A DNA stretch of 64,000 bases, taken from NCBI GenBank assembly GCA_031761405.1, contig JASEVX010000001.1:20549584-20613583 (forward strand), written 5' to 3'. How positions within the stretch are numbered: the stretch's first letter is position 1; each line of letters starts with the position of its first letter. This stretch comes from Serripes groenlandicus. Lineage: Eukaryota; Mollusca; Bivalvia; Cardiida; Cardiidae. Of the stretch, positions 53,990 to 64,000 are shown piece after piece. The position numbers were made by a program, and so were the translations under genes. The notes under the pieces were generated by a model. It made no database searches and was not told where the DNA came from. It saw only the letters and a list, made by a program, of their open reading frames with translations.

Positions 53990-54580
53990 TGGTGATTAAA
54001 TCCGCTTTCAAGATTTGTTTCAGTTATATCAAAAGAAAGTTGAAAGACCAGTTCTACCAAATATGGCATGACTTCTGCAGTAATAGTAGTAAACTGTCTT
54101 ACTATTGCTACTTTAAACCTAATTTTGCTGCTGAATCATACTTGTCATTAATTGATTTATGTAAATTTAGGAAAGCTCTTTCAACATTTAGAACATCTGC
54201 TCATGATCTTATGATAGAAAAGGGACGCCATTTAGGAATTGAAAGACACCTCAGATACTGTCTGTTCTGTAATAATGTTATTGAATGTGAATTTCACTTT
54301 GTTCTGGTATGTCCTCTTTATAAAGAATTGCGCTTCAAATACATCCCTCAGAAACTGTACTTACACCCAAATTTAAATAAATTTTTCATACTGATGGCAA
54401 GTACTGATAAAGAAATAATTAGGAATCTTTCAATGTTTATCTTTTATGCCTCGAAGAAGAGAACAGTTGAAATTAAGTTAGTTTCAAACCATAACAACAC
54501 ATGATGTTATTATTGTTATGTAGTTTATATGTATGTATATGGGCCGGTGGCCTTGTAATACAATAAAATTGAATTGAATC
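53990..54580 (+). mobile_element. 5'-truncated non-LTR retrotransposon (LINE), ORF2 C-terminal end
   Basis: An open frame to the stop at 54504 has the C-terminal zinc-binding tail seen behind LINE reverse transcriptases: FRKALSTFRTSAHDLMIEKG, RYCLFCNNVIECEFHFVLVC and PLYKELRFKYIP, with the C-x2-C...H-x4-C spacing. A short 3' UTR follows, with CAATAAAATTGAATTGAATC near 54560-54580. No reverse transcriptase core is present, so only the 3' ~0.6 kb was inserted or survives. It lies 3' of the NCKX gene, in the opposite orientation. Confidence 0.8.
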
Positions 54581-54604
54581 AGAGCAATCGTTCACGTACT
54601 CAAG

Positions 54605-54775
54605 ATCACAGGTACCAATATTCAAGATCCCTAGGTAAACAAACCAGTTACTAGAAATATGCATTGCCCAAGGGAACTCTACCATGACCACCGTGCCGTG
54701 ACTGGCGATCGAACCCGGGACGCCCGGTTTAAAATCTCCGATGCTTACCACTAGACAACTAGTTGTTCTATAGAG
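54605..54775 (-). mobile_element. SINE fragment, third type
   Basis: GGTAAACAAACCAGTTACTA, GCATTGCCCAAGGGAACTC, CGATCGAACCCGGGACGCCC and TGCTTACCACTAGACAACTA. It lies between the LINE tail and the NCKX stop. Confidence 0.7.
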
Positions 54776-54890
54776 GTGTCGTTTTTGAGAGGTTACACAC
54801 ACACAGTGATTTCAAATCAATTTCAAACAGTTCCTATAACAATTTACATAATTACACTAAATGCAGCAGAGTTAGTATTTTCATTGTCTG

Positions 54891-55031
54891 TTAGCACATT
54901 GGTGGGTTAACAAAGCCGAACACGTTACACTCAATCATGGATGCAAACATCACATAGACGCCATACACTGATAGTAAGAATACCCCGACACATTTATTCA
55001 AAACCCAACCTGTACTGTGTACTGCACCAAC
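54891..55031 (-). CDS. SLC24A-like: NCKX last exon (C terminus, stop)
   Basis: Acceptor GTATTTCCAG, phase 0; TAA at 54893-54891. It encodes a last membrane helix ([20 protein letters not shown]) and ends [13 protein letters not shown], close to the C terminus of vertebrate NCKX3/4. Confidence 0.93.
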   Translation of the reverse strand, partial: VGAVHSTGWVLNKCVGVFLLSVYGVYVMFASMIECNVFGFVNPPMC

Positions 55032-55121
55032 CTGGAAATACAAAATAAATTCAAGAAGGTTCAAAGAACAATTTGACTCCCTCTTTCTCTCTCCTCCCTA
55101 TCTCTTTCTGTCTCCTCCCCC

Positions 55122-55178
<57 letters not shown>

Positions 55179-55288
55179 GTCTCTGTCTCTGTATGTCTGT
55201 CTGTCTGTCTATCTGTATGTCTGTCTGTCTGTCAGTCTGTCTGTCTGTCTCTCTCTCTTGAACGCTCTCTCTCTCTCGAGCGCGCGCG

Positions 55289-55326
<38 letters not shown>

Positions 55327-55411
55327 AGCGCGCGCGCTCTCTCTCTCTCTCTCTCTCTCTCGAGCGCGCGCTCTCTCTCTCTCTCTCTCTCTCGAGCGCT
55401 CTCTCTCTCGA

Positions 55412-55487
<76 letters not shown>

Positions 55488-58400
55488 CGTCCCTCCGTCT
55501 GTGTGTGTGTGTGTGTGTATCTCTCTCTATCTCGCTTTGTCTAAGTGTTTGTCTCTATCCCTCTCTCTCTCTCACTCACATACATATACATGTACTATCA
55601 TAAATAAGCCGTTCCACGATAAAACCAACATTATGGACTCAGCGTAATGTATCGATCCAGATTAACCTACGCAGTCCGCGCAGGTTAATCCGGACCGACA
55701 CATTCCGTCTCATTGGGATAAAGGTATTGAGTAATGATTCCAGAAACCGAAAATCCACAAGGAGGCGAAAAGTGTGTGTTCGGATTACCCTGCGCGGTAT
55801 GCTTAGGCTGATCCGGGTGGATACTTTACGCAGAGTCCACAATGTTGTTTTTTTCCACGAGAAGGCTCATATGCTTACCGTTAATAGAACTGTTACGAAT
55901 AGAAGGATGATATTGAATACCATTCCATTACTGTTAATATGAGCCTGAAATACACAGATTTGGAGACATCGGTCAGTTATCTCCCTTTAATACTCTCTAC
56001 ATCTAGCTAGGTCCTATAATTTGGTTTCCTCTGTTTTTATCACTGGTTTCTTTGCACTGGATGGTGCACTTATAATTGCATTTTCTTGGCCAACTGTTAT
56101 TAGATTGATTAGTAATTCCACATTTGTTTATTTAAACACTGCTATGTAAATTTTCTCTTTTGAATCATCACTTTAAATTAACACATTTATGATTAATGTG
56201 TACAGAGTAATTGCAATATCTCATTGCGAAATAGCGATAAAGACAAAGGATTCCAAGTTAAAGGACCTACCAACTATTTGGTCTTCCTTGGTCTTTATCT
56301 GACAAGGGAGATAATATAATTATCGCTAATGTCCCTAATTAGATGGTTTAAAGATTTACACCGTTTGCAACAGTAGTTCAGTTATCTCTTTCCCACATAC
56401 AAGAAATCTACAGAAGACGACTTGAACATATTTTGTCAAAAGATGGAAAATCTCTATAATTGAGTGGATAACCAATTACTTACAAAGTGGATAACATTGT
56501 GGCAAAAGGAGAAATTGCTCATCATGAGCAATTTCACCTTTGGCCGCAATGTTTTCAAAAGACGTCCGCTGCTATTGCGTCAAAATGCGTCTGAAGGTGG
56601 GAAAGGGTTTAAACAACGTCAGCCAGTTAACCTATCTACAATTTGCAGCTTTACGCCGTTTGCAACATATTTTCGGTTATATCACCAATGTGTATTAGTA
56701 GTCCCTGATCACCACGGTCAGTTCACCCATGTTCACCATTTGTCACAAAAGGAAACAAAATGCTCATGATAAGACATATCTCCTTAAGCCACAGTGTTTT
56801 CAACACAATTAAATTATTAACATTACATGTATAGGTTTTGCGTATTTTCACCTAGATCTTTCAAGAGACGTGTGTTGCAGATTTGTTGTTTGTGGGAAAG
56901 GGTATATGTGTCAAAAGAGAGTTTATGTCACCATCATGTTATGGGCCTGCTTTTAGTAATACTTTAGTAAAGGCTGTCGTCCTTCTTCGATCAGGGTTGC
57001 GGTGGTAAAGCATTACGACCGACTGGCTGGTGTCAGGGTTAATAGATACTAGTAACTTTTCCAGGAAACGTCGTGATTTAATTGAACAAATTGTTGAAAG
57101 CGGCTTTAAACTTATACTTCAGTCATACAGTTGAAAAATACCTTATACTTCGAACAAATATTGTAAATATGATTACATTTGGACGTATAAAGTGTCTAAT
57201 CATTGTTTTTTTATGTTTAACATTTGCTACTGTATGTCTTTTTATTTAATTCAATTTGCATTTCGTGTCTTGCTTGCGTATGGATGGATACAAGCATGTA
57301 TTTAGATAAATGTATGTGTTTAGGTACATATAAACAAACGTGTATATGCATTGAACTGTTAAAATGAAACTGTACATATTAGCATATGTATATACCAATG
57401 TTTTGTTGTACTATTTCATATGTTTCACTGTTGTATGCTATACTTACCACACGGGTCTATGACCTTCTGGTGAAATTTGAATAAACTTGAAACTTATACT
57501 TACAATCGATCCGGGGTAAATGATGGCTGTCTTAAGGAACCAAGGGAACGACAGGCCCATTAAAATATCGAAAATGTTGCTCCCGATACAATTGGATACG
57601 GCCATATCCCCCATACCTGAAACAAATTATCGGTGATAATAATAATAGTATTGGCTTTTCCATTTAACTCTTTCACTGCCGATTTTCACAAAGTCGACTC
57701 TTCCATGTTAAAAATTGGACTACTCCATTTTTCGTCCAACAGGAAATACTTAAAATTTGATGTCTAAGTGGTTTGTTTGTTTGTTTGGAGTTTAACGCCG
57801 CTTTCAACAGCTTTGGTCATATCACGGCGGTCAGTGCACCTACCCATGTTTTCCTGGCTTTCCCACACCAGTACTTACACAACATTCTTTCGAAGCCACT
57901 GACTACTTTCTCACATGATGTCTAAGTGGCAAACAATGCATATTTCAAGAGAGACGGCTCTTTATGAGCTGTCTGACCTGATTCAGCATTGTTTGTAAAA
58001 GCCTTTAATTGGTTTGGCAGCGAAAGGGTTAACGAATCTTTCAATGAAGTTGAAATTAAATCACGACATTTATTTGGTGAATTTTCCGAGATGTTTGTTA
58101 AGTTTTTTTTAGCAAGGGGCTCGTTAGAGCCAATTGCTATAGTAGGCGAAATCCGAAGACACTCTTCATTTTGAGACTGGAATCTAGACTAGTGTTTTAT
58201 AATATCGGCATTGAATTACTTCACATCTGTCTTTCTATATCAGCTCTCCGTTTCTGAATACCATTGCAGGGCAGCTGATCTAAGACGGCGCTTATATGAT
58301 CCGATTTCAGAAATTGAATGGTCTAGGGGAAATAACTCGTGCTTCGGATATATTTCTTTTTCTAGAGTTGTTTCCCCTAGACCATAACATATATAACATT

Positions 58401-61400
58401 TTTCAAAAGTTGTCTCCCTTAGACCATTTCAGGATAGGTTAGCTAAGCGCTTATATGGTCCGACTTCAGAAATGTTATGATCCAGGGGAAATAACTCTTG
58501 CTTCTGGTAAATTTCATTTTCTAAAGTTTTTTACATTAGACCGTTAAACGAATTACAATTTAGACCATTGCGTGACAGCAGGATAGTTAAGCTAAGACGC
58601 TTTTTTTTGCTCTTTGTATTTTATGTAAGGCTCTTATATTGTATGGTCTAGGGGAAATAACTCGTGTTTTATATAAATATTTATTTTTCTTAAGTTGTTT
58701 CCCTTAGACCATAAAATAACCATTTGTCAAAAGTTGTCTCCCTTAGACCATTGCCGATTAAGACGGTCATTTTTATATTTTTATGATTTTGTGGTCAAAG
58801 GGAAATAACTCGTGATTCTGATATGTTTCATTTTCTAATGTTGTTTCCCTTAGACCATACTATAAATTACATTTTTCAAAAGTTGTCTCCCTTAGATCAT
58901 TTCAGGATAGGTTAGCTAAGACGATTATTTTGGGTCTTTGTATTTTATGTAAAAGGCTTATATGATGTAATGGACTAGGGTAAATACCTCGTGATTCTGA
59001 TATATTTCATTTCCTTAAGTTGCTTAGACCAACCATTGCAGGATAGCTTAGCTTGTGTTGCAGATAAATTATAACCATAACTTTTTAAGTGAAAAAAAAA
59101 GAACCTTGCTTAATACCAAGACAGAGTTATGGAATGGTCTGTTTTTCCAAGCTGAAATTCATAGTGATATCAAAGATGGGGTAAACTGTTTTTTCTTAAA
59201 GGCATAACAGAGACAAACGTTTGTTTAGATATAAAATGGACCTTAGCAATTTAGTCATCTTATGAGCGTAAAACATGCATGAACGTTCGTTAGTGCGTAC
59301 TTTCATATTGTTCCGTTCTCTTTGCATTGAAGAAAGTGGTCATGATTTTTCGAAAGTATTTTGTCAAAAAATAGAAAATCTCCATAATTGAATGGATAAC
59401 CTATGACAAAAAGTGGAAAACATTGTGACAAAAGGAGAAATTGCACGTTTTGTGCAATTTCTTCTTTTGTCACTATCTTTTCAAAAAGCCGTCTGCCGCA
59501 GAGGCGTCAGAAAGCGTCTATATGAGGGAAAGGGTTAATTGATGCCAAATAGAAGGGTCATGATTTTTCGATCACGACCGGTGTCGAGGAGTGATCATGA
59601 CCGTAGATAAGGACGTGCGAAGATTCCGCATAATTAACATGCTAGGGACTACTTTTTTATGTGAACAAACATAGCTGACCTAAATATCATTATTATTATT
59701 CACGTGACTTTGTAATGTTAAATTCTCATATACTTATCATGGACAATTTCTTACTGTCACATGTTAACAGTAACTTTTTGATCGGATAACAGTATACTCT
59801 AACATGGCACGCGCGTCTAAAATGTTGCTTATGCACGTGCATGATGTCATTTAAAACAATAACGTCACCGTTATAATTCAAATTTTCCAACGGCATTTGC
59901 AACAAAATGACTACTTCTGTAAACAAATAGTTTGTTTCGATTTCGGAAGCAGATTTATCAACTCTATTTAAAAACCCCACTGAACAGTGTAAATCAAATA
60001 GTTTACAATATGAAAGTATGCGATAAAAAGGTTATTGACCCTGTACTGTGAAATCATCATTTGACCTCGTTCTTTGGCGAACGTAGCCTCGCAAGTTCGG
60101 CAACGTCAACCCAAGAACTCGGTCCAACGATGATTTCGCAGTACAGGGTTAATTGTTGAAAACATTGTGACAAAAAGCAATTTTTCGCATTTTGTCATGA
60201 TGTTTTCAATAGTCGTCTGCTGCAGATGCGTCAACATGCGTCTATAGGTGGGAAAGGGTTAAGTCTTAAATGATGCAACGTTTTGATAAACAACAAGAAC
60301 TGTAAGCCCTCTTCTTTTACGCTAACGTAAATGATGCCAAATATAATGGCAAACAAGCCTACAAATCGCCAAACGCCAAAGTCAGAATTCGCTAGGTTAT
60401 GTCACCCTCAAATGAATTGAACTTATTAAAGCCAATTAGTCTCCCCATTTTGGTATGGTCAATTTTTCAAAAGGCTTTCTATTTTTTGGCATACATGTTA
60501 TAGGCGCATAATACAATGATGGAGATAAGATTGGTACCCTGTTTAGCTACAATCACACTAGCCATTGCATCGGGTATACTGGTTCCCGCTGCTAGGAATG
60601 TAATACCCATAACGCTGTCAGGTATGTTGAATGCATATCCGATATAAGTTACCTGAAAAAAAGAAAAGTTTCAAAAGCGGCGGATTCATCAATAAAAATC
60701 ATCCGACTGAACTTTTTTTTTTTCAAAATCTAAATCGAAAGTAAACAGACAAAAAAGTGAAACATTGTTGAAATATGAAAAAGCTTACATTATAAAATGT
60801 CTCAATTGTCCTCAACGATTTGAAAAGACGTTCGATGAAGGTGCGTCTGACTTTGAGACAGACACTAAACATATTATTGAACATTGAGATACTTGTAGTC
60901 TCTGCCTTCATATGCTTCCAAGTTACATCCAAGAAAGAAGCTCCACGTGTAGCCCTACTTATATCACCTCCTACCATCTATAAGGGATGTTTACATAGGC
61001 TCCGATCTCGCCGGATACTATGCGGCCCCTGTGGTCTGGGGGACGCTCAATAAGAATGGCAGCCAAAGTCTGTCTATTGCTTGAACCGTAAGAGCCAGCT
61101 AAACTGGGTCTGATCGATTGGAGCCAATGCAACTCCTTGAGCTCCAACAGCAGGTGTGTTGGTATTTGTGGCATACCTTATATATTTTATCACAATGTAG
61201 ATGTAAGTTGTGGGATTAATGTCATCTTTCCTGTCCGCCGTGATATGACCTTAGCTGTTGAAAGCGGTGTAAAGACCTCAAAACAAACAAACGAACACAC
61301 ACAACCAGGAAACTCCGCGATATAACTGAAAACAATGTTGAAAGCGGCGTAATACATCAAACAATCAATGAATCTTGAACGTTAAGAGCCGATGTAAATA

Positions 61401-61981
61401 TAAGACGTGGGACCAACATCATCGTTCCGGTCCGCCGCGATATGATCTTAGCTGTTGAAAGCGTTGTAAACGCCCAAAACAAATATACTATGCAATGATA
61501 TAACAATAAGCTACGACACACGAAAGTAGACCTTCGAACGATTAAAACAAAATGAACATTATTTCAGATTGCATTGGCAGAATATATTCTTTTGCAGTTT
61601 GGAATCCGCCGTGGTCGAGTGATTAGCGTCGGAGATTAAGGCGTTAAGGGTTTGATCCCCAGTCGCGGCACACCAGTCATGGTGAAGTGCTGTTGGGCAA
61701 GGCACATTTCCTTGGATAGTACAGGTTTGTTTACCCAGAGATGATGAATAAGTGAACTGTCGCCGTGATTTAACTGAAATAATGTTGAAATAATGTTGAA
61801 AACGGCGTAAACCCTCAATGAATCAAATCATATCTAATGGAAGACATACTGGGTAATGTTCCCTGATTTAGATTTAAATGATAGAAACGTTCATTAGCTT
61901 ACCATCCACACCATAACGTATGAAAATATCATTATCCATAGAATTGAAAATAGAAACGTGGCTACAAAATACCGCTCCCAT
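54891..61981 (-). CDS. SLC24A-like: K+-dependent Na+/Ca2+ exchanger (NCKX), C-terminal five exons
   Basis: NCKX proteins exchange Na+ for Ca2+ plus K+ across membranes. Five minus-strand exons join in frame: 61981-61903, 60652-60538, 57616-57504, 55944-55879, 55031-54891 (about 171 residues plus stop). They encode a transmembrane helix (FSYVMVWM), the alpha-2 repeat with [13 protein letters not shown] and [11 protein letters not shown], then GLSFPWFLK, two further hydrophobic helices and the family's C terminus ([12 protein letters not shown]). Order and exon borders match SLC24A3/4-type genes. The first exon seen starts one base into a codon, so the N-terminal half (alpha-1 repeat and cytoplasmic loop) lies beyond 62000; no earlier exon was seen up to 64000. 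The introns carry MITEs, SINEs and a hairpin array. The subtype (NCKX3, 4 or 5) is not decided here. Confidence 0.94.
55075..55600. repeat. Compound microsatellite (CTGT)n/(CT)n/(CG)n
   Basis: CTGT runs at 55115-55250, then CT runs broken by GAGCGCGCGC at 55279, 55325, 55361, 55392 and 55408, and a GTGT run at 55499. It starts ~45 bp upstream of the NCKX last exon's acceptor. Confidence 0.95.
55608..55868. mobile_element. GAGCCGTCCCGCGAG-type MITE
   Basis: GCCGTTCCACGATAAAACCA to TTTTCCACGAGAAGGCTCAT; it ends 10 bp before the donor side of the penultimate NCKX exon. Confidence 0.85.
55879..55944 (-). CDS. SLC24A-like: NCKX exon (penultimate, membrane helix)
   Basis: 22 codons, phase 0 at both ends, acceptor GTATTTCAG, donor ACG/GTAAGC. 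It encodes [20 protein letters not shown] and LT. Confidence 0.88.
56389..56612. mobile_element. Old TTAA/CCCTTTCC MITE copy
   Basis: CTTTCCCACATACAAGAAAT to AAGGTGGGAAAGGGTTTAA; centre AAATTGCTCATCATGAGCAATTT. Confidence 0.8.
56980..57112 (+). mobile_element. SINE tail fragment, second type
   Basis: GATCAGGGTTGCGGTGGTAA, CCGACTGGCTGGTGTCAGGG, AACGTCGTGATTTAATTGAA, GAAAGCGGCTTTAAAC. Confidence 0.7.
57504..57616 (-). CDS. SLC24A-like: NCKX exon (alpha-2 repeat, second part)
   Basis: Acceptor TTTGTTTCAG, donor ATT/GTAAGT. It starts two bases into a Gly codon and ends in phase 0. It encodes [20 protein letters not shown] and [17 protein letters not shown], with the Asp of NIFDI kept. Confidence 0.94.
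57664..58032. mobile_element. TTAA/CTCTTTCAGTGCC MITE interrupted by a SINE
   Basis: TTAACTCTTTCACTGCCGAT to CAGCGAAAGGGTTAA; the palindromic centre (GAGACGGCTCTTTATGAGCT) follows the SINE. Confidence 0.85.
57772..57916 (-). mobile_element. 5'-truncated SINE with 13-bp target duplication
   Basis: GTTT repeat tail and GGAGTTTAACGCCGCTTTCA to CTGACTACTTTCTCACAT; the tRNA head is absent. GATGTCTAAGTGG flanks both sides (57759-57771, 57917-57929). Confidence 0.93.
58250..59040. repeat. Hairpin array, five units 150-178 bp apart
   Basis: GGTCTAGGGGAAATAACTCG pairs with GTTGTTTCCCCTAGACC in each unit; AAATAACTC recurs at 58330, 58490, 58655, 58803 and about 58981. Each unit also carries CAAAAGTTGTCTCCCTTAGA. 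It lies in the NCKX intron between 57616 and 60538. Confidence 0.75.
59352..59538. mobile_element. TTAA/CCCTTTCC MITE, left end missing
   Basis: Starts at GTATTTTGTCAAAAAATAGA; ends TATATGAGGGAAAGGGTTAA. Confidence 0.88.
60043..60153. repeat. ~110-bp inverted-repeat element ending TTAA
   Basis: TTGACCCTGTACTGTGAAAT at left and TTTCGCAGTACAGGGTTAA at right are inverted; the middle holds CTTTGGCGAACGTAGCCTCG. TTAA/TTGA ends suggest another small TTAA-target element. Confidence 0.65.
60149..60262. mobile_element. Old TTAA/CCCTTTCC MITE fragment
   Basis: GTTGAAAACATTGTGACAAA to GGTGGGAAAGGGTTAAG; GTCGTCTGCTGCAGATGCGT inside. It abuts the 110-bp element. Confidence 0.75.
60538..60652 (-). CDS. 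SLC24A-like: NCKX exon (alpha-2 repeat, first part)
   Basis: Acceptor TTTTTTTCAG, donor CAGG/GTACCA, phase 0 to 1. It encodes [28 protein letters not shown] and [16 protein letters not shown] is the exchanger signature. Confidence 0.94.
61607..61815 (+). mobile_element. SINE, third type, near full length
   Basis: CCGTGGTCGAGTGATTAGCG head, AAGGGTTTGATCCCCAGTCG B box, GGCAAGGCACATTTCCTTGG centre, tail after GAAAACGGCGTAAAC. It lies 90 bp downstream of an NCKX exon's donor. Confidence 0.85.
61903..61981 (-). CDS. SLC24A-like: NCKX exon (transmembrane helix before alpha-2)
   Basis: Acceptor CTATTTCAG, donor GGATG/GTAAGC. The first base completes a split codon; the exon ends in phase 0. It encodes [20 protein letters not shown], then YVMVWM. 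Confidence 0.88.
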
Positions 61982-62001
61982 CTGAAATAGAAAACAGATT
62001 G

Positions 62002-62180
62002 ATTGATTAGGGTTTCAATAATTGTTCAGTCATATCACGGCGGTCAGTTCACCTACCCAAGTGTTTCCTGGCTTTCTAAGACCAGTACTCCACTTATGTC
62101 GTGGCTAATAAAGTTACACACAAAAGAAAGTACTCCAATTAACAATCCTTACAAGCAACTGGCTTTCTACGTATACTTTG
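62002..62180 (-). mobile_element. SINE fragment, first type
   Basis: GATTGATTAGGGTTTCAATA tail, CAGTCATATCACGGCGGTCA and TCCTGGCTTTCTAAGACCAG body; the head is lost. Confidence 0.7.
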
Positions 62181-62259
62181 TCCATCAGAATGATCATGGA
62201 CATAGAAAACAGATGAGCTGTCAAGCAATTTGGGATATTTATGATGCTGTGCTTTAACC

Positions 62260-63200
62260 TCATATGAGCCCATATACGGGAAAAGTTACAAATTGGCTTC
62301 TGTGAACAGTGTAGATCCAGGTCAACATGTGCATCTGCACAGTCTGACCAAGATCTACATTGTTCATTTATACTTATACAAGCTTGTTTGAAGCTTCTAT
62401 TCAGTGAGTATTATACGACTGATTAGATGTACAGGCTGATCCTAACCTATGGTGTTCAGAAATGCCAACTTGTAAATTATCCAATTCACGCGTTCAATTT
62501 TAAAGTTTAAGACATATTAGCATAAACAAATGTGGGAATACACTGCAATGTTTTTGTCAGAAAGTGCATATAGATATGTTTGACATATACATGTATACGG
62601 ACGGTGAAGACTCTGGCGAGACTATACGGATGCATTGGATCTTCTGAGTCTTCACTGTACGTAGATTTTCAAGATCCAAACTAGCAAGATGCGACTTAGT
62701 TAAAACGTAAAGTAGTTATTAGTATGTGTATGTGTACGTCCGTGTGTTTACACGATTGGTGGAATTATGTGGTTAGGACGTGATGCTTAAAACAAAATAA
62801 TCATTTGGTTCTTTCCGTTATCATTTAAAATCTAAGTGGCTGTTCTTTTGTTTGAAAGCAACGGATGTACCACTCAATGAGTCAATAGTAGCGTGCTAGA
62901 TTTTTTTTTAATATCCAATTATTATTATTCAAGCATTTGAATAGCATTTATATTTACGCTAAAGAGTCAAAAACGGGTTCAATAACATTATCTATTATGT
63001 TTTATTCTTGTCTATTAGTTACGTTTCTGTTACGTGAACTAACATCGTCATTAACAAAAAATCACTCATTGCATTGTAAAAAAAGTTTCTGCAACAATAG
63101 GCTGGAATTACGATTCTAGGAAATTGATACTTTTCTCATTATAGACAAATTCTGACTCAGACTTTATTCTCTGCTGTAAAAAGGGTATTCATCAAACAAT
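62260..63200. other. Intron-like stretch with two hairpins; no exon seen
   Basis: Hairpins of the GTGCATCTGCACAGTCTGACC type lie at 62300-62375 and 62600-62660. No NCKX exon could be recognised on the minus strand. Confidence 0.4.
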
Positions 63201-63224
63201 GGCTTGATATAGAAACAAATTATT

Positions 63225-63484
63225 GAGCCGTTCCACGAGAAAACCAACATTGTGGACTCTCCATAAAGTATCGACCCGGATAGGCCTAAGCATGTCGCGC
63301 TGGCTTACCCGGACGAACACTTCCCGCCTCCTGTGAATTTTCTGTTTCATGAATCATTACTCTATACCTCTATCCCCCTGAGACAGAATTTGTCGACCCG
63401 GATAAGCATGCGCGGACTGAGCTGGCTGATATGGGTCGATACATTACGCAGAGTCCATAATGTTGGTTTTTCTCGTGGAATGGA
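63225..63484. mobile_element. GAGCCGTCCCGCGAG-type MITE, full length
   Basis: GAGCCGTTCCACGAGAAAAC to GTTTTTCTCGTGGAATGGAT; inner CCTCTATCCCCCTGAGACAG. Confidence 0.9.
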
Positions 63485-64000
63485 TCAATTTAATTAAAGA
63501 AAACAAATTATCTTCCCTGTTCAATTACAATTTCAATTTATACAGAGACAGACATGCGTGGGTATAATAATTCAACCAAGCTAGGAATTCAGTTTAAGTA
63601 ACATGCTGGTTTAGAAGGAGTTCACTCCCAATCTTATTTATCATATATCTCGTGTATTACAAGTTGAGACTTAAATCATTATTTCATTTCATATCATTTC
63701 AATTTTAAACTAAAATTGCGACCAATGTAAACAAAGATCAGCCTGCACATTCAAGCCGTCTGATCTTGACCCGCATTGTTCGCCACTCAACTTTCCCTAT
63801 TTAGTAAATAGAGGATATTACATGAGTGGTCATTCAATACGAGTTTAATACAATTTTGTATTGAATGAACACGAATGTTATATTCCATTTATATCCTAAA
63901 TTCCAATTCGACGATTATTAGCGCAAAATATAATATATATAACGTCGCTATATAGCGCGGTCATTTTCAATGCTTTTCATTATGACGTTACGTAGCATTG

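Noticed and set aside
55073..55647. ORFs of Ser-Leu and Val-Cys-Leu-Ser repeats
   Set aside because: Translations of CT and CTGT microsatellites.
61982..64000. Upstream NCKX exon
   Set aside because: No minus-strand exon ending in phase 2 with family similarity was found; likely beyond the window.

Overview
The window is eukaryotic, and most likely from a bivalve mollusc genome. Its genes are split by GT-AG introns of 1-4 kb. The long ORFs present are mostly chance or repeat-derived. The sequence is dense with tRNA-headed SINEs (tails of GATT/CAAT or GTTT repeats), several short inverted-repeat element (MITE) families, pearl-like tandem arrays of the kind known from bivalves, and microsatellites. 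The bivalve assignment is inference from this repeat style and the gene set. One assembly gap of 200 N lies at 12842-13041.

Four protein genes can be supported, all on the minus strand. (1) 3773-6865: the first three coding exons of a GCN2-type eIF2-alpha kinase (EIF2AK4), covering its N-terminal RWD domain; the rest lies off the left edge. (2) 16870-29938: a complete nine-exon gene for a phytanoyl-CoA-dioxygenase-like Fe(II)/2-oxoglutarate oxygenase, 370 residues, whose exon phases all agree. One further in-frame exon candidate lies at 32783-32896. (3) 46228-47253: a single-exon 341-residue protein with an N-terminal coiled coil and a disordered tail, not recognised. (4) 54891-61981: the last five exons of a K+-dependent Na+/Ca2+ exchanger (NCKX/SLC24 family), with the alpha-2 repeat and the C terminus; its 5' part lies off the right edge. 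Most of these exons do not appear as long ORFs and were found by reading splice sites on the minus strand. The genes show no sign of working together; they are ordinary neighbours.

Everything else is mobile or repetitive. The commonest family is a ~230-bp element with TTAA ends and CCCTTTCC termini (piggyBac-like), in young and old subfamilies and often nested. A second TTAA family begins CTCTTTCAGTGCC. A third starts TCGAGGGCTTGGCG with 2-bp duplications. A fourth carries GAGCCGTCCCGCGAG ends. Larger elements are a 2.85-kb element with long terminal inverted repeats (123-2967), a 1.85-kb element with TTA duplications (34258-36104), a 5'-truncated LINE (about 53990-54580), and a pearl-like array (24305-25700).

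The most unusual structures are two palindrome arrays within 1.5 kb of each other. At 36962-37520 a 559-bp inverted repeat is built from dozens of 10-bp palindromes (GAGAGCTCTC or GAGATATCTC) and is bounded by a 6-bp target duplication. It sits inside a 90-bp mini-element that is itself inserted in a SINE. At 38092-38395 there is an array of ~21-bp units around TCGTGCGCACGA. No prokaryotic, viral or CRISPR features are visible.
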